A stretch of 64,000 nucleotides of DNA from Mycoplana dimorpha (GTDB lineage: Bacteria; Pseudomonadota; Alphaproteobacteria; Rhizobiales; Rhizobiaceae). The stretch is taken from contig NZ_PZZZ01000002.1 in the NCBI RefSeq assembly GCF_003046475.1, positions 248,001 to 312,000 of the forward strand, written 5' to 3'. Positions within the stretch are counted from its first letter, which is position 1. Each line of letters starts with the position of its first letter. The position numbers and the translations under genes are program-made. This document shows positions 29,515-41,910 of this stretch, piece after piece. The notes beneath the pieces are model-generated. The model was not told the DNA's origin. It did no database searches and was given only the letters and a program-made list of their open reading frames with translations.

Positions 29515-31347
29515 ATGGCGGCCATGAGCACCAATTCCTCGACGCCCCTGGACCATATCCGCAACTTCTCGATCGTGGCCCACATCGACCACGGCAAGTC
29601 GACGCTGGCCGACCGGCTGATCCAGTCGACCGGCGGCCTGGCCGACCGTGAGATGTCCGAGCAGGTGCTCGACAACATGGATATCGAGAAAGAGCGCGGT
29701 ATCACCATCAAGGCCCAGACGGTGCGGCTGCACTACAAGGCCAAAAACGGCGAGACCTACATCCTTAACCTGATCGACACGCCCGGCCACGTTGACTTCG
29801 CCTATGAAGTGTCGCGCTCGCTGTCCGCCTGCGAGGGGTCGCTGCTGGTCGTCGACGCATCGCAGGGCGTCGAGGCCCAGACGCTCGCCAACGTCTATCA
29901 GGCGATCGACAACAACCACGAACTCGTCACCGTCCTGAACAAGATCGACCTGCCAGCGGCCGAACCGGACCGCGTCAAGGAGCAGATCGAGGAAGTGATC
30001 GGCATCGATGCCTCCGAGGCCGTGATGATTTCGGCCAAGACCGGCCTCGGCATCGGCGACGTGCTCGAGGCGATCGTCCACAAGCTGCCGGCGCCGAAGA
30101 GCCCGGGCGGCGAGAGCGCCCCGCTGAAGGCGCTGCTCGTCGATTCATGGTACGACACCTATCTCGGTGTCATGGTGCTGGTGCGCATCATCGAGGGGCG
30201 CCTCACCAAGGGTCAGACCATCCGCATGATGGGCACCGGCGCGAAATATTCGGTCGAGCGTGTCGGCGTGCTGACGCCGAAGATGGTGGCGATGGACAGC
30301 CTCGGACCCGGCGAGATCGGCTTCATCACCGCCTCCATCAAGGAAGTGGCCGACACCCGCGTCGGCGACACCATCACCGACGAGAAACGCCCGACTGCCG
30401 AAGCGCTGCCGGGCTTCAAGCCGGCGCAGCCGGTGGTGTTCTGCGGCCTGTTCCCGGTCGATGCCGCCGACTTCGACGAACTGCGCGCGGCGATGGGCAA
30501 GCTGCGCCTCAACGACGCGTCGTTCTCCTTCGAGATGGAGAGCTCGGCGGCGCTCGGCTTCGGCTTCCGCTGCGGCTTCCTCGGCCTCCTGCATCTTGAA
30601 ATCATCCAGGAACGTCTGTCGCGCGAGTTCGACCTCGACCTGATCGCAACCGCGCCTTCGGTCGTTTACCAGCTGACGATGACCGACGGCACCGAGAAGG
30701 AACTGCACAACCCCGCCGACATGCCGGACGTTGTGAAGATCTCGGAGTTCCGCGAGCCTTGGATCAAGGCAACGATCCTGACGCCGGACGAGTATCTCGG
30801 CGGCATCCTGAAGCTCTGTCAGGACCGCCGCGGCATCCAGACCGAGCTGACCTATGTCGGCAGCCGCGCCATGCTCAGCTACGACCTGCCGCTCAACGAA
30901 GTCGTGTTCGATTTCTACGACCGGCTGAAGTCGATCTCGAAGGGCTACGCGTCCTTCGACTACAACCTGTCGGACTATCGCGAGAGCGATCTCGTCAAGA
31001 TGTCGATCCTCGTCAACGCCGAGCCGGTCGATGCGCTCTCGATGCTTGTCCATCGCTCGGCGGCGGAAAAGCGCGGCCGCGTCATGTGCGAGAAGCTGAA
31101 GGACCTGATCCCGCAGCACATGTTCCAGATCCCGATCCAGGCGGCGATCGGCGGCCGCATCATCGCCCGCGAGACCGTGCGGGCGCTGCGCAAGGACGTC
31201 ACCGCCAAGTGCTACGGCGGCGACGCCACCCGCAAGCGCAAGCTTCTGGAAAAGCAGAAGGAAGGCAAGAAGCGCATGCGCCAGTTCGGCAAGGTGGAGA
31301 TCCCGCAGGAAGCGTTTATCGCAGCGCTGAAGATGGGCGACGAGTGA
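29515..31347 (+). CDS. lepA: Elongation factor 4 (LepA)
   Basis: Translational GTPase that acts on stalled or back-translocated ribosomes. The 610-residue protein has the G1 motif [33 protein letters not shown] and NKIDLP, the EF-G-like domains 2, 3 and 5, and the LepA-specific C-terminal domain with [20 protein letters not shown]. ATGs at 29515 and 29524 are both possible starts. The protein is complete. Confidence 0.96.
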   Translation: MAAMSTNSSTPLDHIRNFSIVAHIDHGKSTLADRLIQSTGGLADREMSEQVLDNMDIEKERGITIKAQTVRLHYKAKNGETYILNLIDTPGHVDFAYEVSRSLSACEGSLLVVDASQGVEAQTLANVYQAIDNNHELVTVLNKIDLPAAEPDRVKEQIEEVIGIDASEAVMISAKTGLGIGDVLEAIVHKLPAPKSPGGESAPLKALLVDSWYDTYLGVMVLVRIIEGRLTKGQTIRMMGTGAKYSVERVGVLTPKMVAMDSLGPGEIGFITASIKEVADTRVGDTITDEKRPTAEALPGFKPAQPVVFCGLFPVDAADFDELRAAMGKLRLNDASFSFEMESSAALGFGFRCGFLGLLHLEIIQERLSREFDLDLIATAPSVVYQLTMTDGTEKELHNPADMPDVVKISEFREPWIKATILTPDEYLGGILKLCQDRRGIQTELTYVGSRAMLSYDLPLNEVVFDFYDRLKSISKGYASFDYNLSDYRESDLVKMSILVNAEPVDALSMLVHRSAAEKRGRVMCEKLKDLIPQHMFQIPIQAAIGGRIIARETVRALRKDVTAKCYGGDATRKRKLLEKQKEGKKRMRQFGKVEIPQEAFIAALKMGDE

Positions 31348-31414
31348 GGGGCCGCTGAGGTCCTTCGCTTCCAAGCCGAAGGCGGCTGACCGCTCCTCCA
31401 CTGCCCTGACTTGC

Positions 31415-32062
31415 TCATCCGGCCGAAGCGGCCTTGAAGACCGCCAACTGGGCGTCGAAGGCACGCTTGTACGCGGGGCGGGCTTCGCCGCAGGCTACAT
31501 AGGCGGAGAGGTTCGGATATCCGTCCAGTAGGCCTGATCCTTTCAGCCTGAGCAGCACCGACACCATCTCGAGGTCACCGGCGCTGAATGCGCCGTCCAG
31601 CCAATCGGCATCGCCCAGTCGATTGGAAAGTTCGCGCAGCCGCTTGCGGATGCGTTCCTCGACGACAAGCAGGCGCTGGGTGAACCAGGGCTTGTCGCCC
31701 TCCAGGTACCGGGCGGCTTCGCGTTCGACGATCGGCTCTTCCATCGTGGTGAGCGCGGCAAACATCCAGCTGATCGCCCGCGCACGGGCATTCGCGTCGG
31801 TTGGCAGCAGGCCCGCATGGCGCTCGGCGATATGGAGCACGATTGCGCCCGACTCGAACAGGGTGAGATCGCCTTCTTGATAGGTCGGAATCTGCCCGAA
31901 GGGATTTAGCGCCAGGTGCGCGGGTTCCTTCATCGCCTTGAACGAAAGAAGCCGAACCTCGTAAGGCTGGCCCACCTCCTCGAGCGCCCAGCGAACCCGC
32001 ATGTCACGCGCCAGCCCCTTGCCGCCATCGGGCGACCGTTCAAAGGCGGTAATCGTAATCAT
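31415..32062 (-). CDS. Glutathione S-transferase family protein
   Basis: A 215-residue GST-fold protein. The N-terminal thioredoxin domain shows MRVRWALEEVGQPYEVRLLS, NPFGQIPTYQEGDLTLFESG and IVLHIAERH; the C-terminal helical domain has WLDGAFSAGDLEMVSVLLRL and PAYKRAF. The start at 32062 is behind GAGAGAGG. It differs clearly from the GST at 16759-17367. The substrate is unknown; its position between lepA and the D-aminopeptidase gene gives no clue. Confidence 0.9.
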   Translation of the reverse strand: MITITAFERSPDGGKGLARDMRVRWALEEVGQPYEVRLLSFKAMKEPAHLALNPFGQIPTYQEGDLTLFESGAIVLHIAERHAGLLPTDANARARAISWMFAALTTMEEPIVEREAARYLEGDKPWFTQRLLVVEERIRKRLRELSNRLGDADWLDGAFSAGDLEMVSVLLRLKGSGLLDGYPNLSAYVACGEARPAYKRAFDAQLAVFKAASAG

Positions 32063-32256
32063 CCTCTCTCTCCCATGTCGCCTGACTGCCTTGAAGACGA
32101 TCGGCCCAAGGCGGTTCCGACACCTCTCCGGGCGCGGCGTCAAAGGGCCGGGTGCCCTCCAGTTGTCAGTGCCGGTAGGCCGCGCTAGGAATATGCGCGC
32201 CACCGCCGATCGGCGATGGGTCCCGTCCTTACCGCATCCAGCCCGAAGTGATCTCC

Positions 32257-33822
32257 ATGCCCAACATCGATCTCGCCGCCCTTGAGGCCACGGTCCAGGC
32301 TCTGCCCGAGCGCGTCAAAGGTCCAGGCGGCGTCGCCGGCGTGGTCAAGGATGGCGAAGTGATCGTCCGCCACGCATGGGGCTTTGCCGATCTCGACCGT
32401 CGCGTGCCGATGACCACGCAAACCCTAATTCCGATCTGCTCGATCACAAAGCAGTTCACGTGCGCCGCCCTGCTCGACGTTGTCGGCGATCCGGCCAAGC
32501 TCGACGCGGCACTGGCCCGCCACCTGCCGAACCTGAAGGATCGGCGGCCGAGCGTCGCCGACCTGTGCAACAACCAGTCGGGCCTGCGCGACTACTGGGC
32601 GCTGACGGTGCTGCACGGCGCGATGGCAGATGGTGTCTTTGCCCGGGAGGATACGGCACGGCTGTTCGCCCGCATGCGCAAGACCCATTTCGTGCCGGGC
32701 GCCCACTATTCCTATTCCAACGGCAGCTTCCGCATCCTTTCCGACCTGATCGAAGAGGCGGCCGGCAAGCCGCTTGCCGAGGTCTATCGCGAGCGCCTGT
32801 TCGGCCCCGCCGGCATGGACACTGCCATTCTCGCCTCCGATACCGCCGCCCCGCTCAACGGCGTCGTCGGCTACGAGGGCAACGAAACGGTCGGCTATTT
32901 CCCCGCCAGCAACCGCATCTTCTGGTCGGGCGATGCGGGGATCGCCGCCTCGCTGGACGACATGCTCGCCTGGGAGCAGTTCATCGACCGCACCCGCGAC
33001 GATCCGGACGGGCTTTACAACCGCATCTCCGCACCCCAGCCCTTCGCCGACGGCACCCCATCCCGCTACGGCTTCGGCCTTGCGCGCGAAACGGTGGACG
33101 GGATCGCTCTGACCGGCCACGGCGGGGCGCTGCGCGGCTTCCGTGCCCGGCGGCTACACGCAGCGTCCGAGCGTCTTTCGGTGGTCGTCATGCTCAATCA
33201 CGAGGGGGAGGCGCATGGGACGGCGACAGCGATCCTTCGTGCCGCCCTCGGATGTCCGGAAAGGAAGGCCGAACCTGCCCGTCCCGAGCCCGAGTGGAAC
33301 GGAAACTACCTCGAGCCCTCGACCGGCTTGCTGCTCAGGATTGCCGCCGGTTCCGACGGTCTGCGGGCATGGTTCGCGACCTCGCCGGAGAATCTGACGG
33401 TGGATGCGGACGGCGTTGCCTATTGCCCCGCCATGACGCTGACGCGCGACGGCGATGTTATCCGCATGGAGCGGCCGGGCGAGAACCTGCGCGCCACCGC
33501 CCACCGCATCCCGGATGACTTGCGCGATGACATTGCCGGTCGTTTCGTGTCGGAAGAACTGGATGTATCCTTCGAGATCGTCTCGGCCGGCGGCGCCTGG
33601 TATGGCGCGTTCGCGGGCTTTCTCGGTGAGGGCGCGATGCACCCGATCCATCCGGTCGGCAAGGATGTCTGGCGGCTGTCCTGCCGCCGCTCGATGGACG
33701 CGCCGGCCCCCGGCGACTGGACGATCCTGGTACGCCGGGACGCAGCCGGCGAGGTTTGCGGCCTGACGGTCGGCTGCTGGCTCGCCCGCAAGGTCGAATA
33801 CGTCAAGCAGCTTGGCTCCTGA
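32257..33822 (+). CDS. dap: D-aminopeptidase (DAP), penicillin-recognising serine hydrolase
   Basis: A 521-residue enzyme releasing D-amino acids from peptide N-termini, related to penicillin-binding proteins and class C beta-lactamases. Counting from ATG 32257, the catalytic motif SITK is at 62-65, YSN at 153-155 and HGG at 288-290, nearly the same numbers as the Ochrobactrum anthropi DAP. Behind the catalytic domain come two beta-barrel-like domains (from about residue 335), also as in DAP. No signal peptide is seen, so it is cytoplasmic. A GTG at 32248 is an alternative start. Confidence 0.9.
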   Translation: MPNIDLAALEATVQALPERVKGPGGVAGVVKDGEVIVRHAWGFADLDRRVPMTTQTLIPICSITKQFTCAALLDVVGDPAKLDAALARHLPNLKDRRPSVADLCNNQSGLRDYWALTVLHGAMADGVFAREDTARLFARMRKTHFVPGAHYSYSNGSFRILSDLIEEAAGKPLAEVYRERLFGPAGMDTAILASDTAAPLNGVVGYEGNETVGYFPASNRIFWSGDAGIAASLDDMLAWEQFIDRTRDDPDGLYNRISAPQPFADGTPSRYGFGLARETVDGIALTGHGGALRGFRARRLHAASERLSVVVMLNHEGEAHGTATAILRAALGCPERKAEPARPEPEWNGNYLEPSTGLLLRIAAGSDGLRAWFATSPENLTVDADGVAYCPAMTLTRDGDVIRMERPGENLRATAHRIPDDLRDDIAGRFVSEELDVSFEIVSAGGAWYGAFAGFLGEGAMHPIHPVGKDVWRLSCRRSMDAPAPGDWTILVRRDAAGEVCGLTVGCWLARKVEYVKQLGS

Positions 33823-33913
33823 GACGCTGGCTGCGCTTTCGGCGTAGCCAGTTTGGCGTGGCAAGGATCGGCTTCGCCCGTTGATTCCACGGGCGGCTCT
33901 CAACTGTTCCGCC

Positions 33914-34020
33914 GTGCCGGACTTGATCCGGCATCCAGCTCAAGCCATTGAGCGCGATACGTCCTTTCGTGCCGCAGACGCGGCGCGGCTGGACCCCCGG
34001 CTCAAGTCCGGGGTGCCGGA
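33914..34020. repeat. Palindromic intergenic repeat (two inverted copies)
   Basis: Two related palindromes face each other: GCCGG-ACTTGAT-CCGGC at 33916-33932 and CCCCGG-CTCAAGT-CCGGGG at 33995-34013, each with a CATCCAGC or GCTGGAC flank, so the whole stretch is an imperfect inverted repeat about 100 bases long. This is the form of the RIME/REP-type mosaic elements scattered through rhizobial genomes. It fills the 274-base gap between dap and the methylmalonyl-CoA mutase gene and could end both transcripts. Confidence 0.65.
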
Positions 34021-34096
34021 AGGGAATGCACTCCGCCCATCAGGCCATCGATTCTGTCGGGCGGCGCTTGATCGACTGGCCGCTGCTTCAGTCAGT

Positions 34097-36235
34097 TCAA
34101 ATGTTCCGGCGGCGGCCTTCCAGCAAGTCGAGAACGGAGTTTGCCGCCTCGATGACGTTGGTGCCGGGCCCGAAGACGGCGGCAACGCCGTGATCTTCCA
34201 GGAACCGATAATCCTGCCGTGGAATGACGCCGCCGCAGACGACGATCACGTCGCCGCCGCCCTTCTTTTTCAGGTCTTCGACCAGTTGCGGCAGCAGCGT
34301 CTTGTGGCCGGCGGCCAGTGAAGACACGCCGATGACGTTGACCTTCTCGGACAGCGCGAGGTCGACGGCCTCCTCCGGCGTCTGGAACAGCGGGCCGGCC
34401 AGCACGTCGAAGCCGATGTCGCCGAAGGCCGAGGCGATCACCTTGGCGCCGCGGTCGTGGCCGTCCTGGCCGAGCTTGGTGACCATGATCTTCGGCCGGC
34501 GCCCGAGTTTTTCCGATACACCAGACATGCGGGATTTCAGCACCGCAAGTTCCGGCTCGTCGCGATAGGCCTCGCCATAGACGTCCCGGATCACCTCCGG
34601 CGTCGCCGCGTGGTCGCCGAAGGCCTCCCGCATCGCATCGGAAATCTCGCCGACGGTGGCACGCGCCCGTGCCGCTTCGACAGCGGCCGCCAGCAGGTTG
34701 CCCTTGCCGCTGCGGGCGACCTCGGCCAGGGCTGCTAGGGTGTCGCGCACCTTGGTGCCGTCGCGCCGGCGCTTCGTCTCCTCGATCCGCCTGATCTGGG
34801 CGGCCCGGACGGCGGAATTGTTGATCTCCAGGATGTCGATCGGCTGCTCTTCCTCGAGTCGGTACTTGTTGACCCCGACGATCACCTCGTCGCCCTTGTC
34901 GATCGCCGCCTGGCGCCGCGCGGCCGCCTCCTCGATCATCCGTTTCGGCAGGCCCTCGTTGACCGCCTTGGTCATGCCGCCGAGTTGCTCGACCTGCTCG
35001 ATCAGCGCCCAGGCCTGCTTGGCAAGCTCGTCGGTCAGGCTCTCGACATAGTAGGAGCCGGCCAGCGGATCGACCACCCTTGTGATGCCCGTCTCGTGCT
35101 GCAGAATCAGCTGGGTATTGCGGGCGATGCGGGCCGAAAACTCCGTCGGCAGCGCGATCGCCTCGTCGAAGGAATTGGTATGCAGCGACTGGGTACCGCC
35201 AAGGGCTGCCGACATCGCCTCGAAGGCGGTGCGGATAATGTTGTTGTACGGGTCCTGCTCCTGCAGTGACACGCCCGAGGTCTGGCAGTGGGTGCGCAGC
35301 ATCAGCGACGACGCCTTCTTCGGCTCGAACTCCTGCATGATGCGGGTCCACAACAGGCGCGCCGCGCGCAGCTTCGCCGCCTCCAAGAAGAAGTTCATGC
35401 CGATCGCGAAGAAGAAGGAGAGGCGGCCGGCGAAGTCGTCGACGTTGAGCCCCTTGGCGAGCGCGGCGCGCACATATTCGCGCCCGTCAGCGAGCGTGAA
35501 GGCCAGCTCCTGCACCAGCGTGGCGCCGGCCTCCTGCATGTGATAGCCGGAGATCGAGATCGAGTTGAACTTCGGCATCTCCTTCGTCGTGTACTCGATG
35601 ATGTCGGCGACGATCCACATCGAAGGCTCTGGCGGGTAGATGTAGGTGTTGCGGACCATGAACTCCTTGAGAATGTCGTTCTGGATGGTCCCGGAGAGCT
35701 CGGCGCGCGACACGCCCTGTTCCTCGCCGGCGACGATGAAGCTGGCAAGGATCGGGATCACCGCGCCGTTCATGGTCATGGAGACCGACATCTCGTTCAG
35801 CGGGATTCCGTCGAACAGGATCGCCATGTCCTCGACGGAATCGATCGCGACGCCCGCCTTGCCGACATCGCCCACCACCCGCGGGTGGTCGCTGTCATAG
35901 CCGCGATGGGTGGCGAGGTCGAAGGCGACCGACAGGCCCTTCTGCCCGGCGGCGAGGTTCTTGCGGTAGAAGGCGTTCGATTCCTCGGCGGTCGAGAAGC
36001 CGGCATATTGGCGGATCGTCCAGGGCCGGCCGGCATACATGGTGGCGCGCGGTCCGCGCACGAACGGCGCCATGCCGGGCAGTGATTCGAGATAGCCGAT
36101 GCCTTGCAGGTCCGCCGCCGTGTAGAGCGGCTTGACGTCGATGCCTTCCGGCGTGTGCCAGGTCAGCGTGTCCGGCGAGGCCTTCAACTCCTTCTCGGCC
36201 AACGCTTCCCAGTCCTTGATGGTCTTCTCGGTCAT
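34097..36235 (-). CDS. scpA: Methylmalonyl-CoA mutase
   Basis: Adenosylcobalamin enzyme converting (R)-methylmalonyl-CoA to succinyl-CoA, last step of propionyl-CoA use. The 712-residue single-chain protein has the catalytic barrel ([35 protein letters not shown]) and a C-terminal B12-binding domain with the DxHxxG motif in [13 protein letters not shown]. Length matches the homodimeric type or large subunit. It is the last gene of the pccB-pccA operon, 139 bases behind pccA. Symbols bhbA and mcm are also used in rhizobia. Confidence 0.96.
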   Translation of the reverse strand: MTEKTIKDWEALAEKELKASPDTLTWHTPEGIDVKPLYTAADLQGIGYLESLPGMAPFVRGPRATMYAGRPWTIRQYAGFSTAEESNAFYRKNLAAGQKGLSVAFDLATHRGYDSDHPRVVGDVGKAGVAIDSVEDMAILFDGIPLNEMSVSMTMNGAVIPILASFIVAGEEQGVSRAELSGTIQNDILKEFMVRNTYIYPPEPSMWIVADIIEYTTKEMPKFNSISISGYHMQEAGATLVQELAFTLADGREYVRAALAKGLNVDDFAGRLSFFFAIGMNFFLEAAKLRAARLLWTRIMQEFEPKKASSLMLRTHCQTSGVSLQEQDPYNNIIRTAFEAMSAALGGTQSLHTNSFDEAIALPTEFSARIARNTQLILQHETGITRVVDPLAGSYYVESLTDELAKQAWALIEQVEQLGGMTKAVNEGLPKRMIEEAAARRQAAIDKGDEVIVGVNKYRLEEEQPIDILEINNSAVRAAQIRRIEETKRRRDGTKVRDTLAALAEVARSGKGNLLAAAVEAARARATVGEISDAMREAFGDHAATPEVIRDVYGEAYRDEPELAVLKSRMSGVSEKLGRRPKIMVTKLGQDGHDRGAKVIASAFGDIGFDVLAGPLFQTPEEAVDLALSEKVNVIGVSSLAAGHKTLLPQLVEDLKKKGGGDVIVVCGGVIPRQDYRFLEDHGVAAVFGPGTNVIEAANSVLDLLEGRRRNI

Positions 36236-36374
36236 CGTTCCGCTCCGATATCAGTGTCCGCCGGCCGGCATTTTGGGTGTCGTTTATGTCGTCGGCCCCC
36301 CGATCGTCCGCCGGACCTACGCCTGGTAAGCGGGGAGGGCGGAGAGCAAGCTGCCGATATGCAGTCTACACCCG

Positions 36375-38380
36375 CTACTCGAACTCCATGATGATCTCGT
36401 CGACGGCCAGGCTGGCGCCGACCGAGACCGGTACCCGCTTGACCACCGCCTTCTTCTCCGCCCGCAAAATGTTTTCCATCTTCATCGCCTCGACAGTGGC
36501 GAGCGCCTGGCCGGCTTCGACCGTGTCGCCTTCGGAAACCGCAAGCGCCGTGATCAGGCCCGGCATCGGGCAGAGCAGCATCTTCGAAGTGTCCTGCGGC
36601 AGCTTTACCGGCATCAATTTGGCGAGCTCGGCGACGCGCGGTTCGCGCACCCGTGCGATCACGTCGAGGCCCTGCCAGCGCAGCCGCAGGGCAGGGCCGG
36701 TCTTGTTGACCTTCACGCCCATCGGCACCTCGTCGATGAAGAAGGTCGCATGCGTCTGGCCCGGCAGCCAGTCGCTCTTGATCGCCACGGTTTCTCCGTC
36801 CTCGAAGGTGATCCGCGAGGCGTCGCCTTCCTGTGCCAGCGTCACGTCGACGGTGTCACCTCCAAAGGCGACGACCCACTCCGCGCCGATGCGGCGGCGA
36901 TGGTTACCGATCGTTCCGGAAATCTTCGTCGCGCGTCGCTGCAGGCGATCGTTGATCAGTGCCGCCACGGCCGCGATCTTCCGCGCCGCCGCCGCGGCCG
37001 GCTCCACACCGTGGAAGCCATCCGGAAATTCCTCGGCGATGAAGGCGGTCGTCAGGTTTCCTGCCCGGAAGCGCTCGTTCTGCATTACAGACGACAGGAA
37101 GGGCAGGTTGTGGCCGATACCCTCGACCTCGAAGTCGTCCAGCGCCCGGCCCATCGCGTCGATCGCGGCGGTCCGGTCCGGCCCCCAGGTGCAGAGCTTT
37201 GCAACCATCGGGTCGTAATACATCGAGATCTCGCCGCCCTCACAGACGCCGGTGTCGTTGCGGACGATCGTGCCATCCGCATGCTCGCCTTCCGCCGGCG
37301 GGCGGTAGCGTGTCAGCCGGCCGATCGAGGGCAGGAAGTTGCGATAGGGATCCTCGGCGTAAAGCCGGCTTTCGATTGCCCAGCCGTTGAGCGTAACGTC
37401 CCTCTGGCCGAAGGCAAGCTTCTCGCCGGCAGCGACCCGGATCATCTGCTCGACGAGGTCGATGCCGGTGATCAGTTCGGTGACCGGATGCTCGACCTGC
37501 AGCCGGGTGTTCATCTCGAGGAAATAGAAGTTGCGGTCGCCGTCGACGATGAATTCGACGGTGCCCGCCGAGTAATAGCCGACAGCCCTCGCAAGGGCGA
37601 CGGCCTGTTCGCCCATGGCATGGCGCGTCGCTTCGTCGAGGAAGGGCGAGGGGGCCTCCTCGACCACCTTCTGGTTCCGCCGCTGGATCGAGCACTCACG
37701 CTCGCCGAGATAGAGCGTGCTGCCGTGCTTGTCGCCGAGCACCTGGATCTCGATGTGGCGCGGCTGGGTGACGAACTTTTCGATGAAGATGCGGTCGTCG
37801 CCGAACGAGCTCTTCGCCTCGTTCTTCGAGGACTGGAAGCCTTCGCGCGCCTCCTGGTCGTTCCAGGCGATCCGCATGCCCTTGCCGCCGCCGCCGGCGG
37901 ACGCCTTGATCATTACGGGATAGCCGATGGAGGAGGCGATCTTCACCGCCTCCTCGGCGTCCTCAATCAGGCCCATGTGGCCGGGCACGGTGTTGACGCC
38001 GGCTTCGGCGGCGATCTTCTTGGAGGTGATCTTGTCGCCCATCGCCCGGATCGCGCCGACCGGCGGGCCGATGAAGGTGATCCCCTCCTTCTCCAGCGCT
38101 TCGGCGAAGGCGGCGTTCTCCGACAGGAAGCCTAGCCGGGATGCACGGCATCGGCCCCCGTCTGGCGGATCGCGTCCATGATCTTGTCGATGACGATGTA
38201 GGATTGGGCAGACGGCGCCGGTCCGATATGCACCGCCTCGTCCGCCATCTGCACATGCAGCGCGTCCCGGTCGGCATCCGAATAGACGGCGACGGTCGGG
38301 ATGCCGAGCTTCCTTGCCGTCTTGATGACGCGGCAGGCGATTTCGCCTCGGTTGGCAATGAGGATTTTCTTGATCGCCAA
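36375..38380 (-). pseudogene. pccA: Propionyl-CoA carboxylase alpha (biotin) subunit, frameshifted
   Basis: Reads as a full 668-residue biotin-dependent carboxylase subunit except for one missing base. The first 82 codons (from [18 protein letters not shown] at 38380) end at a TAG at 38134-38132 right after DAVHPG. The family continues with YGFLSEN, and restoring one C (TAC GGC for TAGGC) rejoins GFLSENAAFAEALEKEGITF in frame and runs without a further break to the end. The downstream part holds the ATP-grasp biotin carboxylase domain (ASAGGGGKGMRI; EMNTRLQVEHPVTE) and the biotin site EAMKM. The operon around it is intact, so either a recent inactivation or a sequencing error is likely. Confidence 0.88.
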
Positions 38381-38382
38381 GG

Positions 38383-38760
38383 CTAGATCTCCATCACGTC
38401 TTCAAACGATTCCGGGAACGAGGCCCGCGCCACCTTCTCGTCGATCACCAGCATTGCCTCGTAGGAGGTCGGGTCGAAATCCTTTTCCGCCGCCACGACC
38501 TCGCGTCCGAAGAGCAGGTTGAGCCGGGCCGCATCGAGATTGCCGCGCTCGAATGGTTCAGGCCCGAAATGGTGCCAGAGCGCGTGCAGGAAGGCGGCAT
38601 CGATCCGGTGCTCGGCCGAGCCCGGTCTCGCGCGACGGGGCAGCGCCTTGATCGGTGTTACGCCTTTCGGGTTGGCCCGGCGGATGGTGAACTGCACACC
38701 CGTGCCGGGCATGCCGGATGGGAAACCGCGATGCTTTGTCATGTCGGGAAGATTGGCCAT
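38383..38760 (-). CDS. Conserved protein of the propionate operon, function unknown
   Basis: A 125-residue soluble protein placed between pccB (16 bases upstream) and pccA (2 bases downstream), and so cotranscribed. It is basic in the first half ([20 protein letters not shown]) and ends with an acidic helix ([11 protein letters not shown]). No catalytic motif is seen. AGGGGAGA precedes the ATG at 38760. Its position suggests an accessory role for the carboxylase, but this is inference from context only. Confidence 0.75.
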   Translation of the reverse strand: MANLPDMTKHRGFPSGMPGTGVQFTIRRANPKGVTPIKALPRRARPGSAEHRIDAAFLHALWHHFGPEPFERGNLDAARLNLLFGREVVAAEKDFDPTSYEAMLVIDEKVARASFPESFEDVMEI

Positions 38761-38776
38761 GGGTTCTGATCTCCCC

Positions 38777-40309
<1,533 letters not shown>

Positions 40310-40367
40310 GCTTCCTCCCTGATCCGTAGTCGCCGGCATTATGCCGATCTTTCATGCTTGAAAACAG

Positions 40368-40427
40368 TTGAAGGTGTGCAAAGGCAGAAATATAAAACAG
40401 CAAAACTGAAATTGCGAACTTGCAAAT
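40368..40427 (+). promoter_or_regulatory. Promoter and operator-like repeat of the propionate regulator
   Basis: TTGAAG (40368-40373) and TATAAA (40391-40396) are 17 bases apart, a good promoter for the regulator. Just downstream, TTGCGAACTTGCAAAT (40412-40427) holds two TTGCRAA units. It resembles the GAACTTTGCAAA-type sites known for RamB-family regulators, to which the neighbouring protein belongs. A further GTGTGCAAAGG lies in the spacer. Promoter is seen; the operator is inferred. Confidence 0.55.
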
Positions 40428-40438
40428 CCGAGGGCGGC

Positions 40439-41854
40439 ATGGCGATCGGCAAACTTTTCATCGGGCGCAAGGTGCGCGACCTGCGGCTGGCCGGCAGCAT
40501 GACGCAGAGTCAGTTCGCCGAGCGCATCGGCATCTCCACCAGCTATCTCAACCAGATCGAGAACAACCAGCGCCCGGTTTCCGCCGCCGTTCTCCTCGCC
40601 CTGGCCGACAAGTTCCGCCTCGACATTGCCGAACTCTCCGTCGGCGAGAACGACCGGCTGTTGTCGGCACTCTCCGAAGCGCTGACAGACCCCTTGTTCG
40701 AGACGTATTCTCCGAGCCTGCAGGAACTGAAGCTCGTCACGCAGAACGCGCCCGGCCTGGCGCATGCGCTGATCGCCTGCCATCAGGCCTATCGCCGCAA
40801 CAGCGAACGGCTGGCGAGCATCGACGCCACGCTCGGGCGCGCCGGCGGCCCGGCCGAGACGACGCCCTATGAGGAGGTGCGCGACTTCTTCCATTTCGTC
40901 GACAACTACATCCACGAGCTCGACGTTGCTGCCGAAAGGCTGGCAGGCGAGCTTGGCGTCGGAAAGGGCGACAACCAGTCGGCGTTGACCGAGCATCTGG
41001 AGCGGCACTTTGGCGTTCGGGTGGCTCGGGGTGCCGCCGGGGACGAGGCGATCCGTCGCTATGATCCGGAGACGCGCGTGCTGACGATCAATCCGTATGC
41101 CGCGGCGCCCACCCGCGATTTTCAGCTGGCGCTGCAGATCTCGCAGTTGCAGGTTGCCGACGAGATCGATGCGGTGGCCCAGGGAGCCGGCTTCCGGTCC
41201 GAGGAGGCGCTGGAGATCTGTCGCATGGGCCTGCAGAATTATTTCGCCGGCGCTCTACTGCTGCCATACGGCCCCTTCCTGGCGGCGGCGCAGGAACTGC
41301 GGCACGATCTCGAGCTTCTTGCCGCCCGCTTCGGCGCCTCGATCGAGCAGGTCTGTCATCGCCTCAGCACGCTGCAGCGCCCGGGGCACAAGGGCGTGCC
41401 GATCTTCTTTGCGCGCATCGACCGGGCCGGCAACATCACCAAGCGCCACAGCGCCGCCAAATTCCAGTTTGCCCGCTTCGGTGCTGCCTGCCCGCTGTGG
41501 AACGCGCACGAGGCCTTCGAGCGCCCCGGCCGCATCCTGCGCCAGCTGGCGGAGACGCCGGATGGCGTGCGCTATCTCTGCCTTGCCACCCATGCCTCGA
41601 AGGGCAGCGGCGGCTTCCGGGCGAGCCGGCCGGAATACGCCCTGGCGCTCGGCTGCGAGATCTCCTACGCGCGGGCCTTCGTCTATGCCGACAACCTGGA
41701 TCTGGAAAACGCCGAGGCCTTCGACCCGATCGGCATCTCCTGCCGCATCTGCGAGCGCGCCAACTGCGCCAGCCGCGCCGTGCCCCCCTTCAAGCGCCGC
41801 CTGCACGTCGACCATCACCTGCGCCGGATCGTTCCCTACGGGCTGGAGAGCTGA
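40439..41854 (+). CDS. XRE-family short-chain fatty acyl regulator of the propionate operon
   Basis: A 471-residue regulator of the RamB/PrpC group. The N-terminal Cro/C1 helix-turn-helix reads MTQSQFAERIGISTSYLNQI; a long middle region carries an IrrE/ImmA-like domain; the C-terminus is the DUF2083-type domain with CRICERANCASRAVPPFKRR, a four-cysteine cluster typical of short-chain acyl-CoA-responsive regulators. It is divergent from pccB and probably controls pccB-pccA-scpA according to acyl-CoA supply. The start at 40439 follows GAGGGCGGC; the longer upstream frame overlaps pccB and is ignored. Confidence 0.9.
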   Translation: MAIGKLFIGRKVRDLRLAGSMTQSQFAERIGISTSYLNQIENNQRPVSAAVLLALADKFRLDIAELSVGENDRLLSALSEALTDPLFETYSPSLQELKLVTQNAPGLAHALIACHQAYRRNSERLASIDATLGRAGGPAETTPYEEVRDFFHFVDNYIHELDVAAERLAGELGVGKGDNQSALTEHLERHFGVRVARGAAGDEAIRRYDPETRVLTINPYAAAPTRDFQLALQISQLQVADEIDAVAQGAGFRSEEALEICRMGLQNYFAGALLLPYGPFLAAAQELRHDLELLAARFGASIEQVCHRLSTLQRPGHKGVPIFFARIDRAGNITKRHSAAKFQFARFGAACPLWNAHEAFERPGRILRQLAETPDGVRYLCLATHASKGSGGFRASRPEYALALGCEISYARAFVYADNLDLENAEAFDPIGISCRICERANCASRAVPPFKRRLHVDHHLRRIVPYGLES

Positions 41855-41910
41855 GCGTCGGCGCGGTGCGAATAAGACCTGGCGGGGGAACTGTGAACAA
41901 CCGACAGAAA

